64,000 nt of DNA from Mastacembelus armatus. Lineage: Eukaryota; Chordata; Actinopteri; Synbranchiformes; Mastacembelidae. Of the stretch, positions 23,893 through 37,500 are shown piece after piece (position 1 is the stretch's first letter; the number at the start of each line of letters is the position of its first letter). The stretch is from contig NC_046656.1 of assembly GCF_900324485.2 (NCBI RefSeq), positions 19,225,904-19,289,903 of the forward strand, given 5' to 3'. The notes beneath the pieces are model-generated. The model saw only the letters and a program-made list of their open reading frames with translations, had not been told where the DNA came from and made no database searches. The position numbers were made by a program, and so were the translations under genes.

Positions 23893-25585
23893 ACAGCTGT
23901 CGGGCCCTGGCAGTGCACAGTAGCAGGCTGCAGGCAGAGGTAAGTCCTGGTTGTTGATGTTTTTTGCCGCTGTGTTGATCACAGGTCTGACGTTATTTTG
24001 CCACTTTCTCCACTCTGCCGCTGAACTGTTGCTATTTTCAACAGCTGCATGCTAGTATTGTAAACAAAGCTAGCCTTAACGTTAGCGTGTTAGTGACGAG
24101 TGCCAGCGGCGGAGGTTCCGTTAGCTGGTCCGTTAGCTGGTCCGTTAGCCGGTTAGCTGTCACGCTGTTCTTTGTGGAGCAGACAACAGATTGACGTTAC
24201 AACACAAAGAAGGCAGGTGGAGACAGAAAAGGTAAATTCAGCTGCGGACATGCTTGGGTCTGTGGAGCTCACTGAGCTCTGTGTTCAGCCAGCATTCAGG
24301 GGCTAGCTGTGGCTAACAGGCTATATTCGTGTCTCAGCTAATAAAACGTTAGTATCACCGGGTCTTTGTTTACGCGAACGTTACAACAGCCTCACGTATT
24401 TCACTGGGTTTCTTTGGCTGTGATGTCTTTTTTAGTTTGACTCTACTATACCGTAGCGTTAGATATTATCTTTTCCTCACAATGACAACAGCTTTAATCC
24501 AAATGTCTTGGTGTTTTATTATACACAATTTGTCTATCGGGTGTCATTTTATTGTCAGATGAGTTGTTTACGTTTACCTTTTATTGTCTATTTAACCGTT
24601 TAGCAGAGAGAGTGTAGTGCAGATTAGTAAACAAAAGCGAGAAATGATGCGTGGCTCCTTTAAATAATTCAGCAATTAGTCAAATATCCTTCCGCCGAGC
24701 AGGATAGTCCCAGAACTAACCGAAGGGCGCATTAATATTTAAATTAAAGGCGGTGGGAGGCAGGTGAGTGTTTTGTTGTTACATCACCTGTTCAATACCA
24801 TAATTTAACCCCTCGTTTGTTTATCGATAGGTTTCTGTGTGATAACGGTACCTTCTTTTTTTCCTTTTTTTTTTAGTGCATGATCCAGCAACCCTCCATG
24901 GGATCCCCGAGGCGGGCTGAAAGGACGTGATGACGTTACCGGGAGAAGCGGCTCTCCTGCGGGCTGAGAGCTGATGGAGAGGAGTCCCTGCTCCTCCTCT
25001 CACACACGCAGCCGGGATCGTATGAGGAGGACACGGAGTCCAGAAATGACACGCTTACCTGGACTCAAACGTTTTCCCACATCACCTGGAAGCGCCGGGA
25101 TGCGTTGAATGGTTTGGATTGGACCCGTGAAGGAGTTTACAGGATCAGTTTTTCTTTGTCTTTTTTTGTGGGTGTTTTTTTTTTGGTTCAGCTGGAATCT
25201 GAATAATTTCTTCTGTTGCCTTGTCGTAGAAAAAGCGTCAACAAGGCAGCTGAAATCCAACGCGTCAAAATGACTTGAATCAGTGCCTTTCTTTATGTCT
25301 GCAGCCCATTTACCTTCAGCCCTGCAATGTTGACTCGCCCAGTTCCTCTGACCTCACTTGATCACCTTTAATCAGTATTGCAAATCACCCAGATAGCCGA
25401 GAGAAGCGCAATTACTATGCACCGTTGTCGCTGTCTCACATCCCACACCGAACCAGTAACCTCAGCGGGGGCGAGGCGCTCATAACGGTACCGACCCCGC
25501 CGAAGAACCTCCCTCTCCAGCTGCCCTCCGGGGTACTGTCTTTTTTTACAAATTTATATTTAGGGGACCGTAGAGACCTGCAGGG

Positions 25586-28500
25586 ATGTTCGCCGCCGTG
25601 GAGCATGGCCCGGTTCTGTGCAGTGACTCCAACATCTTGTGCCTGTCCTGGAAGGGCCGGGTGCCCAAGAGCGAGAAGGAGAAACCGGTGTGCAGGAAGC
25701 GCTACTACGAGGAAGGATGGCTGGCTACCGGGAACGGTCGAGGGGTTGTGGGGGTCACGTTCACATCCAGCCACTGCAGAAGGGACCGCCCGACCCCGCA
25801 GCGAGTAAACTTCAACCTCCGAGGACACAACAGCGAGGTAGGGGGACATTTAAGTTGATAATTAGTTAGAGGATGAAAGCAGACAACTCCAGACAACAGT
25901 GGCTTTAAAGGTGATATCCTGAAAGTTTCATGGAGCTTCTGAAAGTTGCTGTCACATTTGGTTCTTTTATATTTTTGTGATTCCTTAAATAGGTTATCTT
26001 TCCCATTAGGTGTCTCAAATGTAGGCTGCTGTTATTCCTGACCCCCCACAAGTAGTTTAGAAGTATTAATTAAGGAAAAAGTATTTTATATATTTATTGT
26101 ATAAAGATAAAACCACTGCATTAACTCCAGTAACTCTGTAATACAACAGTTAGCACTTCTAATTAGTTAGTTTATGCATCCACACCCCTTCAAATTAAAA
26201 TCATTAGTATAAAAAAAAATCTGCACCTTAAACTATAACCAGACATCAGTTTCCTCCATTTAACCTGGTGATTGATTATAGATCAGTCATGCCCCTAGAA
26301 CAAGCTTCTCAAACCTCACTCCCTTACACCAGGAATGCTGGGAGAATCAAAGTGACTGCCAACTTGTTATCACTTGTCCCTGAGTCAAAGTGCATAGCCT
26401 TAGTTTTTCTATAGTTTTTTTTTTTTTCCCCAGTCGGTCAGAGTGTTGAGCAGGTGCAGATCAACGTCCTTGAAGCTGCTACAGTTTAGACTTATTTAGG
26501 AGGAGCCTTTGAATCCTACTCAACAGTTTCACTTTATTTGAAGTGTGTGCCAGGCTGTGCACTGGCAGGCTGAGAGTTTTGAGTTTTTCTGCAGTTGGAT
26601 GAATAAAAACTAACATTTGTGGCAATTGTTTGAAAGTATAACATGTATTATCTCAGTGTCTCCCGGTGTGATACCCTTGAAGTAGCTCACCCTTCAGCTC
26701 CCCGGTCAAAACACTGCAGTGTCGCACTCCCTGGCGCTGCTGATTTCTCTCACAGTAGCAATACCCTCCAAAGTTTCCCACCATTACTGCCCTGAAGTCA
26801 TTTATTTTGTTATTGGAAAGTTCTGCTGAGCAGTGTCCAGGGCTGTTGCACACCATGTGTATGAATATTCCTGTCAGAATATAGCAGTGCTGGCACAAGT
26901 GGAGATTGCACACAGGTTGCGTTTTTCTCCTTTTAGTGGGTGTAGCCGTTGGTCAGATGGAGCAAGTGGCTGTGTCAGCAATCCGTAAGGTGGCCGAGGG
27001 GAGAGTGGATGAATCCCTATAGAGAGTGACTGAAGCGCAACAGAAATGTCATTTAAATCTGCCCATTTGAATGTGGTCCAAGTACTGAAGTGTCCATTTA
27101 TTGTTGTGGTGTCTGAAGCGTGGAGTGGATTAAACCTACCCAACTTTATTTTGCACACACATTTCTTATTTCATGGTGAATTTAACTTTTTTTTTTTTTT
27201 TTTTAAATTCACATGCAATCGTTGGCTCATCAAAATATAATATGTGTGTCACTATTCATGTCCAGCTGTCCTTGTTTTATTCACCAAATGTTGGTCTGTC
27301 TTCATTTTATCCTCATCAGGGTTTGGTAAAGAAAGAATGCTGCATTGGTGTAGAGATGTTTAGTTTTGATGGTCTGTTTTGACTTGAATTGAATTTCGCA
27401 CTGGAGTGTACCTCGCTGTGTGTTTGCATTCTCAGTTACAAATTAAATTGTTGTATTTTTTAGAATTGTTTTCACATTTGTTTGATTTATTAGCATCCAT
27501 CAAGTGTCTTTTCACACTAAATGCAGCTGCAACCAAGAGAAAAACTCACATTTCCCCACTGCCCTCTGTGCTCAGTCCAGCACCAGTAATGAAAGCAGTA
27601 ATGTCCTCTCCATTTCCACTCTTGATTGAATATAAAGCAGTAAATAAATGCTTTGGAAGATGTGAAATCCATTACTCATCCATGCTATGCATAATTTGGG
27701 GTTCCTGACAGTGGTGGAAATCACACCATCTAATGAATTCTGTCAAGTTATGACAGATGTGTTCACTCACTTGCATCATTTTCTATCTCAGTTATGATGA
27801 GGAGGGCACAGAATGCTGTTTTGCAGTATAAAGCCCAAAAGACTTGATTTATTGTTTTCTAGTCCTGTCTAGTATTTGAAATATGTTTTAGAACAAGCAA
27901 AACTCTTCTCAAGGCAAAAAGACTGTAATTTGTTTTTAAAGAGCTGTGTTAGGACATCTAAGTCACCTTCCCAAGTCTTCAAAAGCTGCTAACTCAGCAG
28001 CCAAAGCCACCATGTCCCCTCACTGTCCTGACCTTTGAATGTCATTTTCATTAAACACTTGTCCTTGACAAGTGTCGTTTCATGCAAACGAGCTGAGGTC
28101 ATGTTTTGTATGAACAGACTCAAAAAAAAAAAAAAGCCACATAAACTCTTTCTGTAGGAGTCAGGATCAATAACTATGCCAGTGTCTGTAGGTTTGGCCA
28201 TTAAATCCTGTTGATGTATAGGCCTGAGTGTCCGGTGATCATTTTAAAGCAAGCGAGCGTCTGAATGGATGTGACTTTTGGACTTGGTCCAAAGTGGGCA
28301 ATGTAGTAAAGTAAAGGGCGGACCTTAAGCTGTCAGACATCTGTTAAGAACAGGACCGATGGGTAGAGGACTATATTCCTGTGATTTACACTCAAGTTTC
28401 CTCACTCTAAAAAGTTGGAACACCACGTGGCACAGTGAATAAAAGCGTCTTATGTAGTGGTGAGGCTCAGCTGTTATCCTGCTGTGGCAGTAATTCTGAA

Positions 28501-31500
28501 AGCTCTCTTGATCGTCTTCAGATAATGAAAAGGTTTTCCAAGGCCTCCGGTTCATCCCTGATGAAGGTTTGTCCTCCTCTGTGTCTAACTCCCCTTCAGT
28601 CAAGGTGAGTGATAATTACAGGGCAAGAGCTTCAAAGGGAGCCCCCTGTTTGTGTACGGGACCATGCTCCTTTTGTTCCCACAGCCATCTTCTCACAGTG
28701 GGTGTCAGGAGCTCACTTCTCTGAATTCTGGCTTTGTGTTTTTCATTGAGCTTGGTTGCTTAGCAGAAATGCTCAGACTGAGCCTGTACACTGTGAAGTC
28801 AGCCCTGTTTTCTACCTCCTTATCAACAGAGTTACATCTCTACAAACAAAAGGTTGATGTGCTTATACACTGTGGTTTTGGTGACCATTACTTCTGTTGT
28901 GTTATTATAGACATGAACCTGTAACATTTCTTATTGATAATTAAAGAGTGTGTGGGGTTTATTTATAGTCACTGAGTAGTGGTGTCTTCAAACATTAGTC
29001 TGGTTTTAACTGGGGCTCCAGCTAAAATTATTTCTATTATCAACAAATTGACCATTTTTCTATGAAAATTTTTCAGTCTTTGAAATGTCAAACACGTGAA
29101 ATAGTGAAAAATGTTTATCACAATCCCTCAGAGCCCATGGTGTCGTTTTTTAATAACATCATTTTCCAGCCAGCAAGTATTTTGTTAATATCTACGTAAA
29201 ACAAAAGCAGTAAATTCTTTCACTTGGTGCTTGAACCAGTGAGTATCTGGCATTTCTGCTTGAAATTTGATGAATTAGTTATCAAAGCAGTTGCTTATTG
29301 AGCTTTTGCTGATTAAGGACAGTACTAGCCTTGTCATTAATTTAAAATGACTACTTTGTTGGTTTGTGTTTTTAAACAGATTTTAAGCTGATTGATCACT
29401 GAGTTGATGGAATTGAGCTCAACTGTCTCTATATTACAACAGCTTTTGTCTGTTTTCTTGAGTAAAACATCTTTTAAAACTAAAGTACATCTACAGAACA
29501 AGTCAAAAGTTGTGCTCAAAGAAAATTTGGCCTCAAATGTCCTGATACTATTTTTATGTTGTTATTTAAACAGAGCTGCTGACCTTTAGCAGCTGGCATG
29601 TCAGTTGCACCACACAAATCAAACTGAAACTAGATGAAAGCAGTAAGTTCTACGTCTTTTTGTGCGACTACACTTCTGATCCTGCAGAATAATCCCTCAG
29701 AGACAAGCATCAGAATAGATCAATGCCTCTTTTGACAATCCAGGGCCTTTTTTCTGTTACAGTGCTTTCAGATACTGAACAGAGCGAGCAGCTAGTCGCT
29801 AGGAGTCCATTCAGTCTCCATGAGAGCTGAACATCAGAGACAGTCATGACAATGACTGTCACCTTGCTGACAGTCAGGAAATCTTGGCTGCAGCACAGGT
29901 TGTGGCCAAATTGAATGTGCTGTTTGTCTTAAAGTAGAATCATACATACATATTTTACTAGGTGGGGGATGTTCTTTGCAGTGAAAATATTATCAACTAG
30001 TTCCGTTTAGTTCTTGTGATGTATTTGCTGTAACTGCTTATTAACTCATTTATTTATCTTCTCAAGGAAACTGAATATTGTGGAGTTAATTTTTAATGTT
30101 ATTGAAACTATTGAAAATGGACTAAAAGTCATTTGGCAGCTTGTTTGCATTTCACAGTTTTGTTTCCATAAATGCATTTCACTATTTTTGCTACAGTAAG
30201 GAGTAGTTGCTTGGAGTCAGAATGCACAGACAGACTCCTATTTTTCTGGCTAGAAAGTAGAACATGAAGTGACAGTCTCAAGGGGCGATGTTTTCACTTT
30301 GGTAGCTAAAAATATGCATCCTAGTAAAGTCCTCAGCACAATGACACTGTTTATGAATCGTTGTCACTCTATTTTGCAGACAATAGACAATAAAAACATA
30401 CGTTCTTATGCACCTTGCTGCCTTTCCCATGAGTCTTATGGGTGGATTCATTCCCAGAGGGGACCTGTTAGTTTTCACTTTCAGGGCTGGTTCAGGTTCT
30501 TTGCTAAGAACCCTAACCCAGCAGAGACAGAGCTCACCCCTGGGGCACCGGCTCATGTTTACCACTTCACGATGTAGGCTGAACTCAGTGTTGGTGTTGG
30601 TCACGATGATGCCTTTGCACGTCTTCAGTGACATGTCACTACTGTTGTCCTCGGAGCGCTCTTCTGTTCTCTCTCTGTCTGACCTTCTGACATTCAAAAC
30701 CCTGTTCAGGATTGACAAGTACCTGACCCCTTCACTGCATTAAAATGGTCTCACTAAATGTGCTTAGTGAGAATGGCTTTAGTCTGCTAATCCATCCTTG
30801 GAGAGGACATGTTGCATAACACACAAGCTTGGCTTCTTTCTCAGATCCAGGTGTGCTTGGTTTCTTTTTGCTGTGAGGAATGTTTGTATCCAGCGTTAAC
30901 ACTGACATTTGTGTACACTTGGGTCCGTTACGACAAAAGATCCTCTTTTCAGCCTGCATAGCAAACGACTGTGACAAGAAATAGAAACCAGACTGCTCTT
31001 CGTCGTATTGCATATGCTGCTTTAAGTTTGCAGTTCTGTTTCAGAGAGGCTACTCATCAGTTTGGTTCAGCTCAACCCATTACGCTAACGTTTCCACAAG
31101 TTAATGCAGTCTGGAATCAGAATTTTCCCAAGAATTGGGGAAAAACTATAAAATACCACTGCAGACAGGTTATTAGCTTATGATGCTTTGGGTTTATGTA
31201 TGCATGTCATCAGTCTTTCCACATCCTGTTGCATTACAACATGGACGCAGCCATCTTACAGTTTTTATAAATAAAGTTTCCAAGTACTGATGTTTTTATA
31301 GCTACACCATGTGAGCAATGTGCGGGGATGTGCAGTAAAACGTGAGCAACCGGACCTTAACACTACTGGCCATATACTCAACAGCAGTTGGCCTGTACTG
31401 AGAAAGTGTAATCAGGTCATCTCTGAAAATAATAAGTTATCAGATTATGAAAAACACTGTTTACATGGATTTAACTTTATAGACAATGCAGGGTGTCCAC

Positions 31501-31511
31501 CTGGCCAATAA

Positions 31512-31546
<35 letters not shown>

Positions 31547-34500
31547 GCCTGCAGCTGCTATCCTCAAGCTGTATGTCACACACAGTAATAACAAATATAT
31601 ATTGGATATTAATATTGATAAAGGTTTTATCACATGCTTGCTGTACTCGTAAACATTTCAGATGGTCTTCCCCTGAAGGTCCTGTCCCAGTACCCTTTTT
31701 GTCATGCTGCAAATCACTTTGTCCATTCTGGCTTCTTTGCTTTTGTATCAGCACTGTACAGTGCTTTTCTTTAATTGAGTTTTGCATGTGATTTAATATC
31801 ATGTCAGACCCAGAGTCAGAGAGGGTTGTGGAGGGAAGGGCGAGAGTCTCCTTCTCAGTTGCTTGTTCAGTGTCTATATTTATTGTTGACGTGGTGGTCT
31901 TTACTTTCTGTTGATTTTTCCCTCAATAGTTAAGAAATCTCTGCAGCTTTACATACAGGTGGTGGTGTGATCTAGCTGTCATTATACTTTCTCTTATTTG
32001 TGTCTTATTTCTATTTTTTATTGATGCTAATGTCTGTTTTTGATCTGTTATTGTCTCATGAACAACAGTATAGGCTAAACTAAACTGAACTAGATTTTTT
32101 TTCTGCATACTGATTCTACCAAAGCTACAATTTTGGCAAAGCACAAATCTGTGGGTTTGTCAGTTTGTGACAGAGCAACATTAAGGTCTTTGTTTGACCC
32201 TCTTGCAAGAAGAAAGTCCTCAGTGCCAAGGGGCTGGGCTCACGTCCACACGACTGCACCTCTGTGACACTGCACTGTCACAGTGTCCTCTCACTTCTGC
32301 TGACTCCAGTGCAACCCAAAGCTGTCCCTTGATTTGATTTGGTCTCTTCACTAAGGTTACTGGGGTCAGCCCAGCTCCCTCTGTCTCAGCCCCAGCAAGA
32401 CGCAGAGCTGCATTGACAACATCAAAGCAGTAGCTGTCAATGTCTGTGTGCTGGCCAAAGGCAGAATTTAAGGGATCAGAAACGCATAATCTCTTCTTAC
32501 CTTAGAAGGTATTGGTTGGGATGGGGGGGGGGGGGACAAAAATAATGCTTGCCCTGCTTGTCCTACATGTGGCTTCAGGATTTTTCAGTCTGTAAATTGC
32601 CAAATGTCACATTGTTATATTTCATTTTAAAATACTTTGAATGGATATTTCAGCATGTGGACACAAATCCAAATTGCATAGTGCTTTATCACTAGTTTTA
32701 ACCATACAGCATGTGATAATTACGATTAAGATTTACATGTCTGCATGTTTTTGAATGTGCCTTTCCTGCCTGTGATCCCTCTGGGTGCTCACTGTCCTCT
32801 GGACTCTTACTCTTATTCTGTCTGTCTCCATCTGACGTCTGATCTCGCTGCGTCACATGGAGGTGCTCAGCTGTCCCCCCTTCCTGAATGCCTGACCAGC
32901 TCACACTAATCTTTACACAGAGCTAAATTTACGCACTCACACATACACAGATAATTCTCACCTCTGTGGGGTTGTACTATAAGTGTGCACACATGCAGGA
33001 CACAGCATGTGAAAGAAACATGTGCAAATGTCTTCTTTTTTGTTTTCCTCCTGCCCTTCTCTGTCCATGATTGTGCAGTGTTTGAATGACATTAGAATTC
33101 TGTTTAACTGGAGCGCCTACTTAATCTAAAGTTGCATGTCTGCGCTGGCTGGAGCTGAATTATGTTGTATAATACCATCCGGAAAATCCATTTTGCTCAC
33201 CAGAGGTTGCAGACAGTTCACGGGTGGAGTAACGCGGCCGATTTATATTCCCCCAGTGTGATCTTTTCTTATGGAAATGTGTTATCTTTGACAATCCTAG
33301 TGCTCAATGGGCAGCTGTGCACCCATTGAGCACTGCTGCGTCAGGTGACTGCTGTGTGGCTGAGTGATAGATGGCTGTTTTTATTGGTCCGTGAATATGG
33401 TCCACTCAGAATGACATAGCTGCAGACCTGCAACAGGCCGGGTCTCATTGGGTCCTGCTCCCTGCGGCGTGCCAGCTGAGACTCACCAGTAGAGCAACAC
33501 TGAGTTTTATACCTCTGGGAATGGGAGTGAAAACACAGTAAATCTGGCTCCCAGGACACATTATTGCTGAGGGAGCAGTGCCAGGAGAGCAAGAGATGCT
33601 ACCACACACTCAATACACTGGAGGGCTGTGTATGATGTATTTATATAAACATGTTTGTGTTAAGTTCACCTAGGATAACCCTGTCTTTTATCATTTACAG
33701 TACACAGGAGAAATTGTTGGGAAACCCTGCAGAATATGTGATTGGTTACCTTCAGCATTGCCGCTGTTACTGCACAAAAACATCTTTAATTTGGAACATT
33801 GCACATGAAATGTCTAGTACGTGACTTGCATTAAAAAATAGATTGAACGAAACTTCTTAACTTGATACATCACCACAACTGTGGTTGGTTTTTTTTTTAT
33901 TTATTTGTTTCCCTGTCAGGTGTCAGGGCCCTGTGGATAGACAGGTGATCTGTCCAGGGTGCACCCTGCCTCTTGCCCAGTGCCAGTTGTGATTGGCTAC
34001 AGACCCACTGTGACTCTGAATTGGACAAAGTGGTATAGAGAATGAATCACTGACGTTCTGCTTAGTGTATTTTACTGCAAAGCAAAATTATGGCATGATC
34101 AACACGTTTTCATTCACTTTTTTCATAAAATAAGTTTTGCATCACTTTACTCTCTCAAATTTTTGTGTTTACACTATTATTTGTTTATTTATCAAAAGAC
34201 AGTTTCAACTGAGTAAGGTTTGTTCGTGCAGGCTGTAAAAGTTGGCATTGACAAAAGTAGATGTAGTATTCAGCTGCACAAATGTTTATTTTGGAGGAAT
34301 ATGAAATTGGTAAATGGAGACATAACTAATGACACCATCAAAAGATTAGCCTGTGTGTTTGTTTTCTGGGGTGAAGGGAGGATTGTGGTGTTTGTGGGGG
34401 AAAAAGAACAAGACTGGTTAGCTTATCCAACTTTCAGCCACTGATCTGGTGGATTTACACTCAAAGCGTAAGTCCCGCTAAAGCCTGCCCTGTGTTTGAG

Positions 34501-37500
34501 CGTGTACAGCCCACGTGCTTCGCACAGTGAGAGCAGAGCTGCTCCCTGTTTCGGATTATTCCTCTGGGAACAGGCTGAGTCATGCTACAGAAGACCAGAC
34601 AGATGGGAGACACACACAGAGGAGGGGGCTGGTTCGAGATGGCGATTGGTGGCACTGACAAAGACACAAGTAGTGAACAGTTTGATCTATACTGCCAGTG
34701 ATCAACACCTTCCACCTCTGTGACTCATTCCTCAGGCTGATGATGATCCATCTTTGATTCCCCTGAGCCATGGTCAAATACAGAAACTTTTGCATCTGTG
34801 AGTCAGTGTTTGTACAACTTACTGTATGTTAGATCTTTCAACCACAATAGAGGATTTTCAGTAAAGACATTAATGCATCGGTGCATTTCAAGTCTGCCTT
34901 CACTCACTCCCTTTTCCTTTCTTTGCATCTCTTACTTTCAAATTCACTGTAAAATTTAGTAAATATTTTAGGCATGTAACTCTAAGTTCTACTTTCTTGA
35001 AAATTCCCTTTTCTGCTAACCAAATGCTTTCAATGAAAAATGAAATGGAAACATAAAGGCCATCGGCTGCCCACTAGAATCGAGTGACACAATGATGAAC
35101 TCTCAGAAATGTCCAGGAGAAGTGTGGTACAGAGGAATTGACACATAATTGAATCTCATTGTCTGAGATATTCAGGATATTCACAGCTCCTTAGCAACTT
35201 TCTCAAAATGAGGTTAACCCACTTTGTGATGTATTTTCATCTGGTTTGATGCTAAATTTAGCTCATTGAAAATGTAGAAATATGGATTTCACTTTCTGTG
35301 TTAAGGCATTCAGCTGATGCTCTTACTTATAAAGCCTTGTAATATCTGTGAAGGCAAGGCTTCAGTGCTTTGATCAAGGGCTCTTTGACAAGACACTGTG
35401 TTGTTAATTGTCTCACACTGTCTCTTATACTGTAGCTAAGAGGCCAAAGCCATAACACAGCTACATAATTTGACTGCTGGGCTATAGACAACACAATCTG
35501 GAAGGATTTTGTTGCATACATTCTATAAAAATAGGTGGTATTGTGTCTGAATCAGTGTGACTGACCCTTTGCGTTTCCTTTGGTGTGTGTCTTTAAGGTG
35601 GTGTTGGTGCGGTGGAATGAGCCCTTTCAGAAACTGGCCACCTGTGATACAGATGGAGGGATCTTTGTTTGGATCCAGTATGAAGGCCGCTGGTCCGTGG
35701 AGCTTGTCAATGACCGCGGGGCCCAGGTAAGATACATTTCACATGAACTAAATCAATAATTGAAAGTGCATTTTGGACTGCAATATATACAGAAATAAAT
35801 GGGAACAAATATTTACACAGGAAAAATTGTGAATATGAATATAATAGCTTATAACAACCGAGATTTAAGCTGACACTTCATTCTTGCCCTTTGCCATCAC
35901 ACTGTTACTGTCTGAGCCATTTATCTTCCACATTTTCCAACTGGAGAAGAATCTCCCTGACACTGCACTCCCTGATTTTACATAATAACCGCAAAGCAAA
36001 CGTATGATGCGTGGGTTCAATCGATCAATCACTGTCATCTGCTGAGCTGAGGCAGACACATCGTGATGGCTTTTGTGATCAATTTAGTGACTAGATGACA
36101 GCCTGTCACTCTTCAGATATACGACTTCTGCTCTTTGGAATAACGCCTCTGCCCTTTTCCCCCTGCAGGTTGAGATTCTATCTCGTACGTCTATGAATTT
36201 ATACAGACATATGTCAATTGAAACAGGTCCTTTCACTATGAACAGTTCACAGAAAGCTATGTTTAATTTAGCTTACTAGTCTGACAGTACTGCTCATGGC
36301 TAGCACTGGGACAAAACTAGAACTTTCACAGTAACAAGTGTGACCTTGTGCAAAAGCTTTTCATCCAAAACCTCAATGTACTTTCATGTATGACAAAGAA
36401 AAGCAGTACATTTGAAATTGGACAATGATAAATTCACTACCCAAATAGTTTCCAATTATTTTCTTGTCAGCTTACTTATCCAGTAAGCATTAACATTTTA
36501 TTCCTTACTGACATGTTCTCCTCTGTATGCAGGTGAGTGATTTCACCTGGTCCCACGATGGCACCCAGGCTCTCATCTCCTACCGTGATGGCTTTGTCCT
36601 GGTGGGCTCCGTTAGCGGGCAGAGACACTGGTCCTCGGAGATTAACCTGGAAAGCCAGATTACCTGTGGCATCTGGACCCCTGATGACCAGCAGGTAACA
36701 CATGGGAATGATGTTTCCCATAAGCTCTATGTCGGCATTTCAATGCTAAGGTTTTCATTTGTCACTTGTAGTTTGTTGACTTGTCATTCATGAGGCAGAG
36801 ACGGGCCCTGAGGAAGATCAGTTGTGAATGACAACAAGCATTCACTGCCTTGAATATGTTTTGTTCTGTTAGGCATGTTTTTGCTTTCATTTCATTTTGT
36901 TAAATTACCAGCTTATGTTGGACATTGTCTGTTCATCGCCTCTTTATGTCTGTGTCTCAATATAAGTTGTTTGTGATATGCATTTCTCCTAACTTTCTTT
37001 CTGTAAATAATCTTCTCTGTTTTAGGTGTTCCTTCATTTCACATCTTTGTTGTCTTTGTATCCAAACTAATTTTCTGTCGCTCTTTTTCTCTCTAATAAC
37101 CCTTTACTTTTTCTTTCCCAGGTGTTGTTCGGTACTGCAGATGGACAGGTGATAGTAATGGACTGCCACGGGCGCATGCTGGCCCACATACTGCTGCATG
37201 AGTCGGATGGCATTGTCAGCATGTCCTGGAACTACCCCAGTTTCCTGGTGGAGGACAGCAGTGAGAGCGACACAGACTCTGATGACTACTCCCCACCACA
37301 AGGTCTGCTGCTGAGAAAACTCTAATAACTGTGACCAACTCGAGCCCCTCACCTTGAACCTTTAGTCTCCTCCTTGTGGCATAGAGATTAAGACAAGTAC
37401 TACAGTATATGAAGTCAGTGCCCCAAGTTCAATTCTGACCAAGCATCTCTGCTGTAAACCTGGTATCTCTACACATATTTCCTGTCTAGCTCTCCACTGT

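Larger units (their letters stand above)
22965..25585 (+). promoter_or_regulatory. mrps10/tulp4 intergenic region and tulp4 5' UTR exons
   Basis: After a repeat relic (23342-23505) comes a GC-richer stretch from about 23870 with two E-box palindromes. A probable non-coding first exon of tulp4 ends at 23939 (CAGAG/GTAAGT). A second donor candidate is at 24232 (AAAAG/GTAAAT). A polypyrimidine tract and AG at 24875-24876 start the last 5' UTR exon, which runs into the coding start at 25586. A GTTAGCTGGTCC unit is repeated in tandem around 24118-24155. The 5' UTR exon borders are inferred from splice motifs only. Confidence 0.5.
25838..35597 (+). other. tulp4 intron 1 (9.8 kb), no nested gene recognised
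   Basis: The intron joins the first and second coding exons. It contains a (CA)n run (31512-31542), a 13-G run (32523-32535) and a repeat tail at 33915-34050. I found no convincing nested exon on either strand. Short open frames are scattered and have no recognised domain. Confidence 0.6.

Noticed and set aside
26653-27158. Minus-strand open frames in tulp4 intron 1
   Set aside because: No domain, no splice support and no second exon could be found; kept as non-coding.
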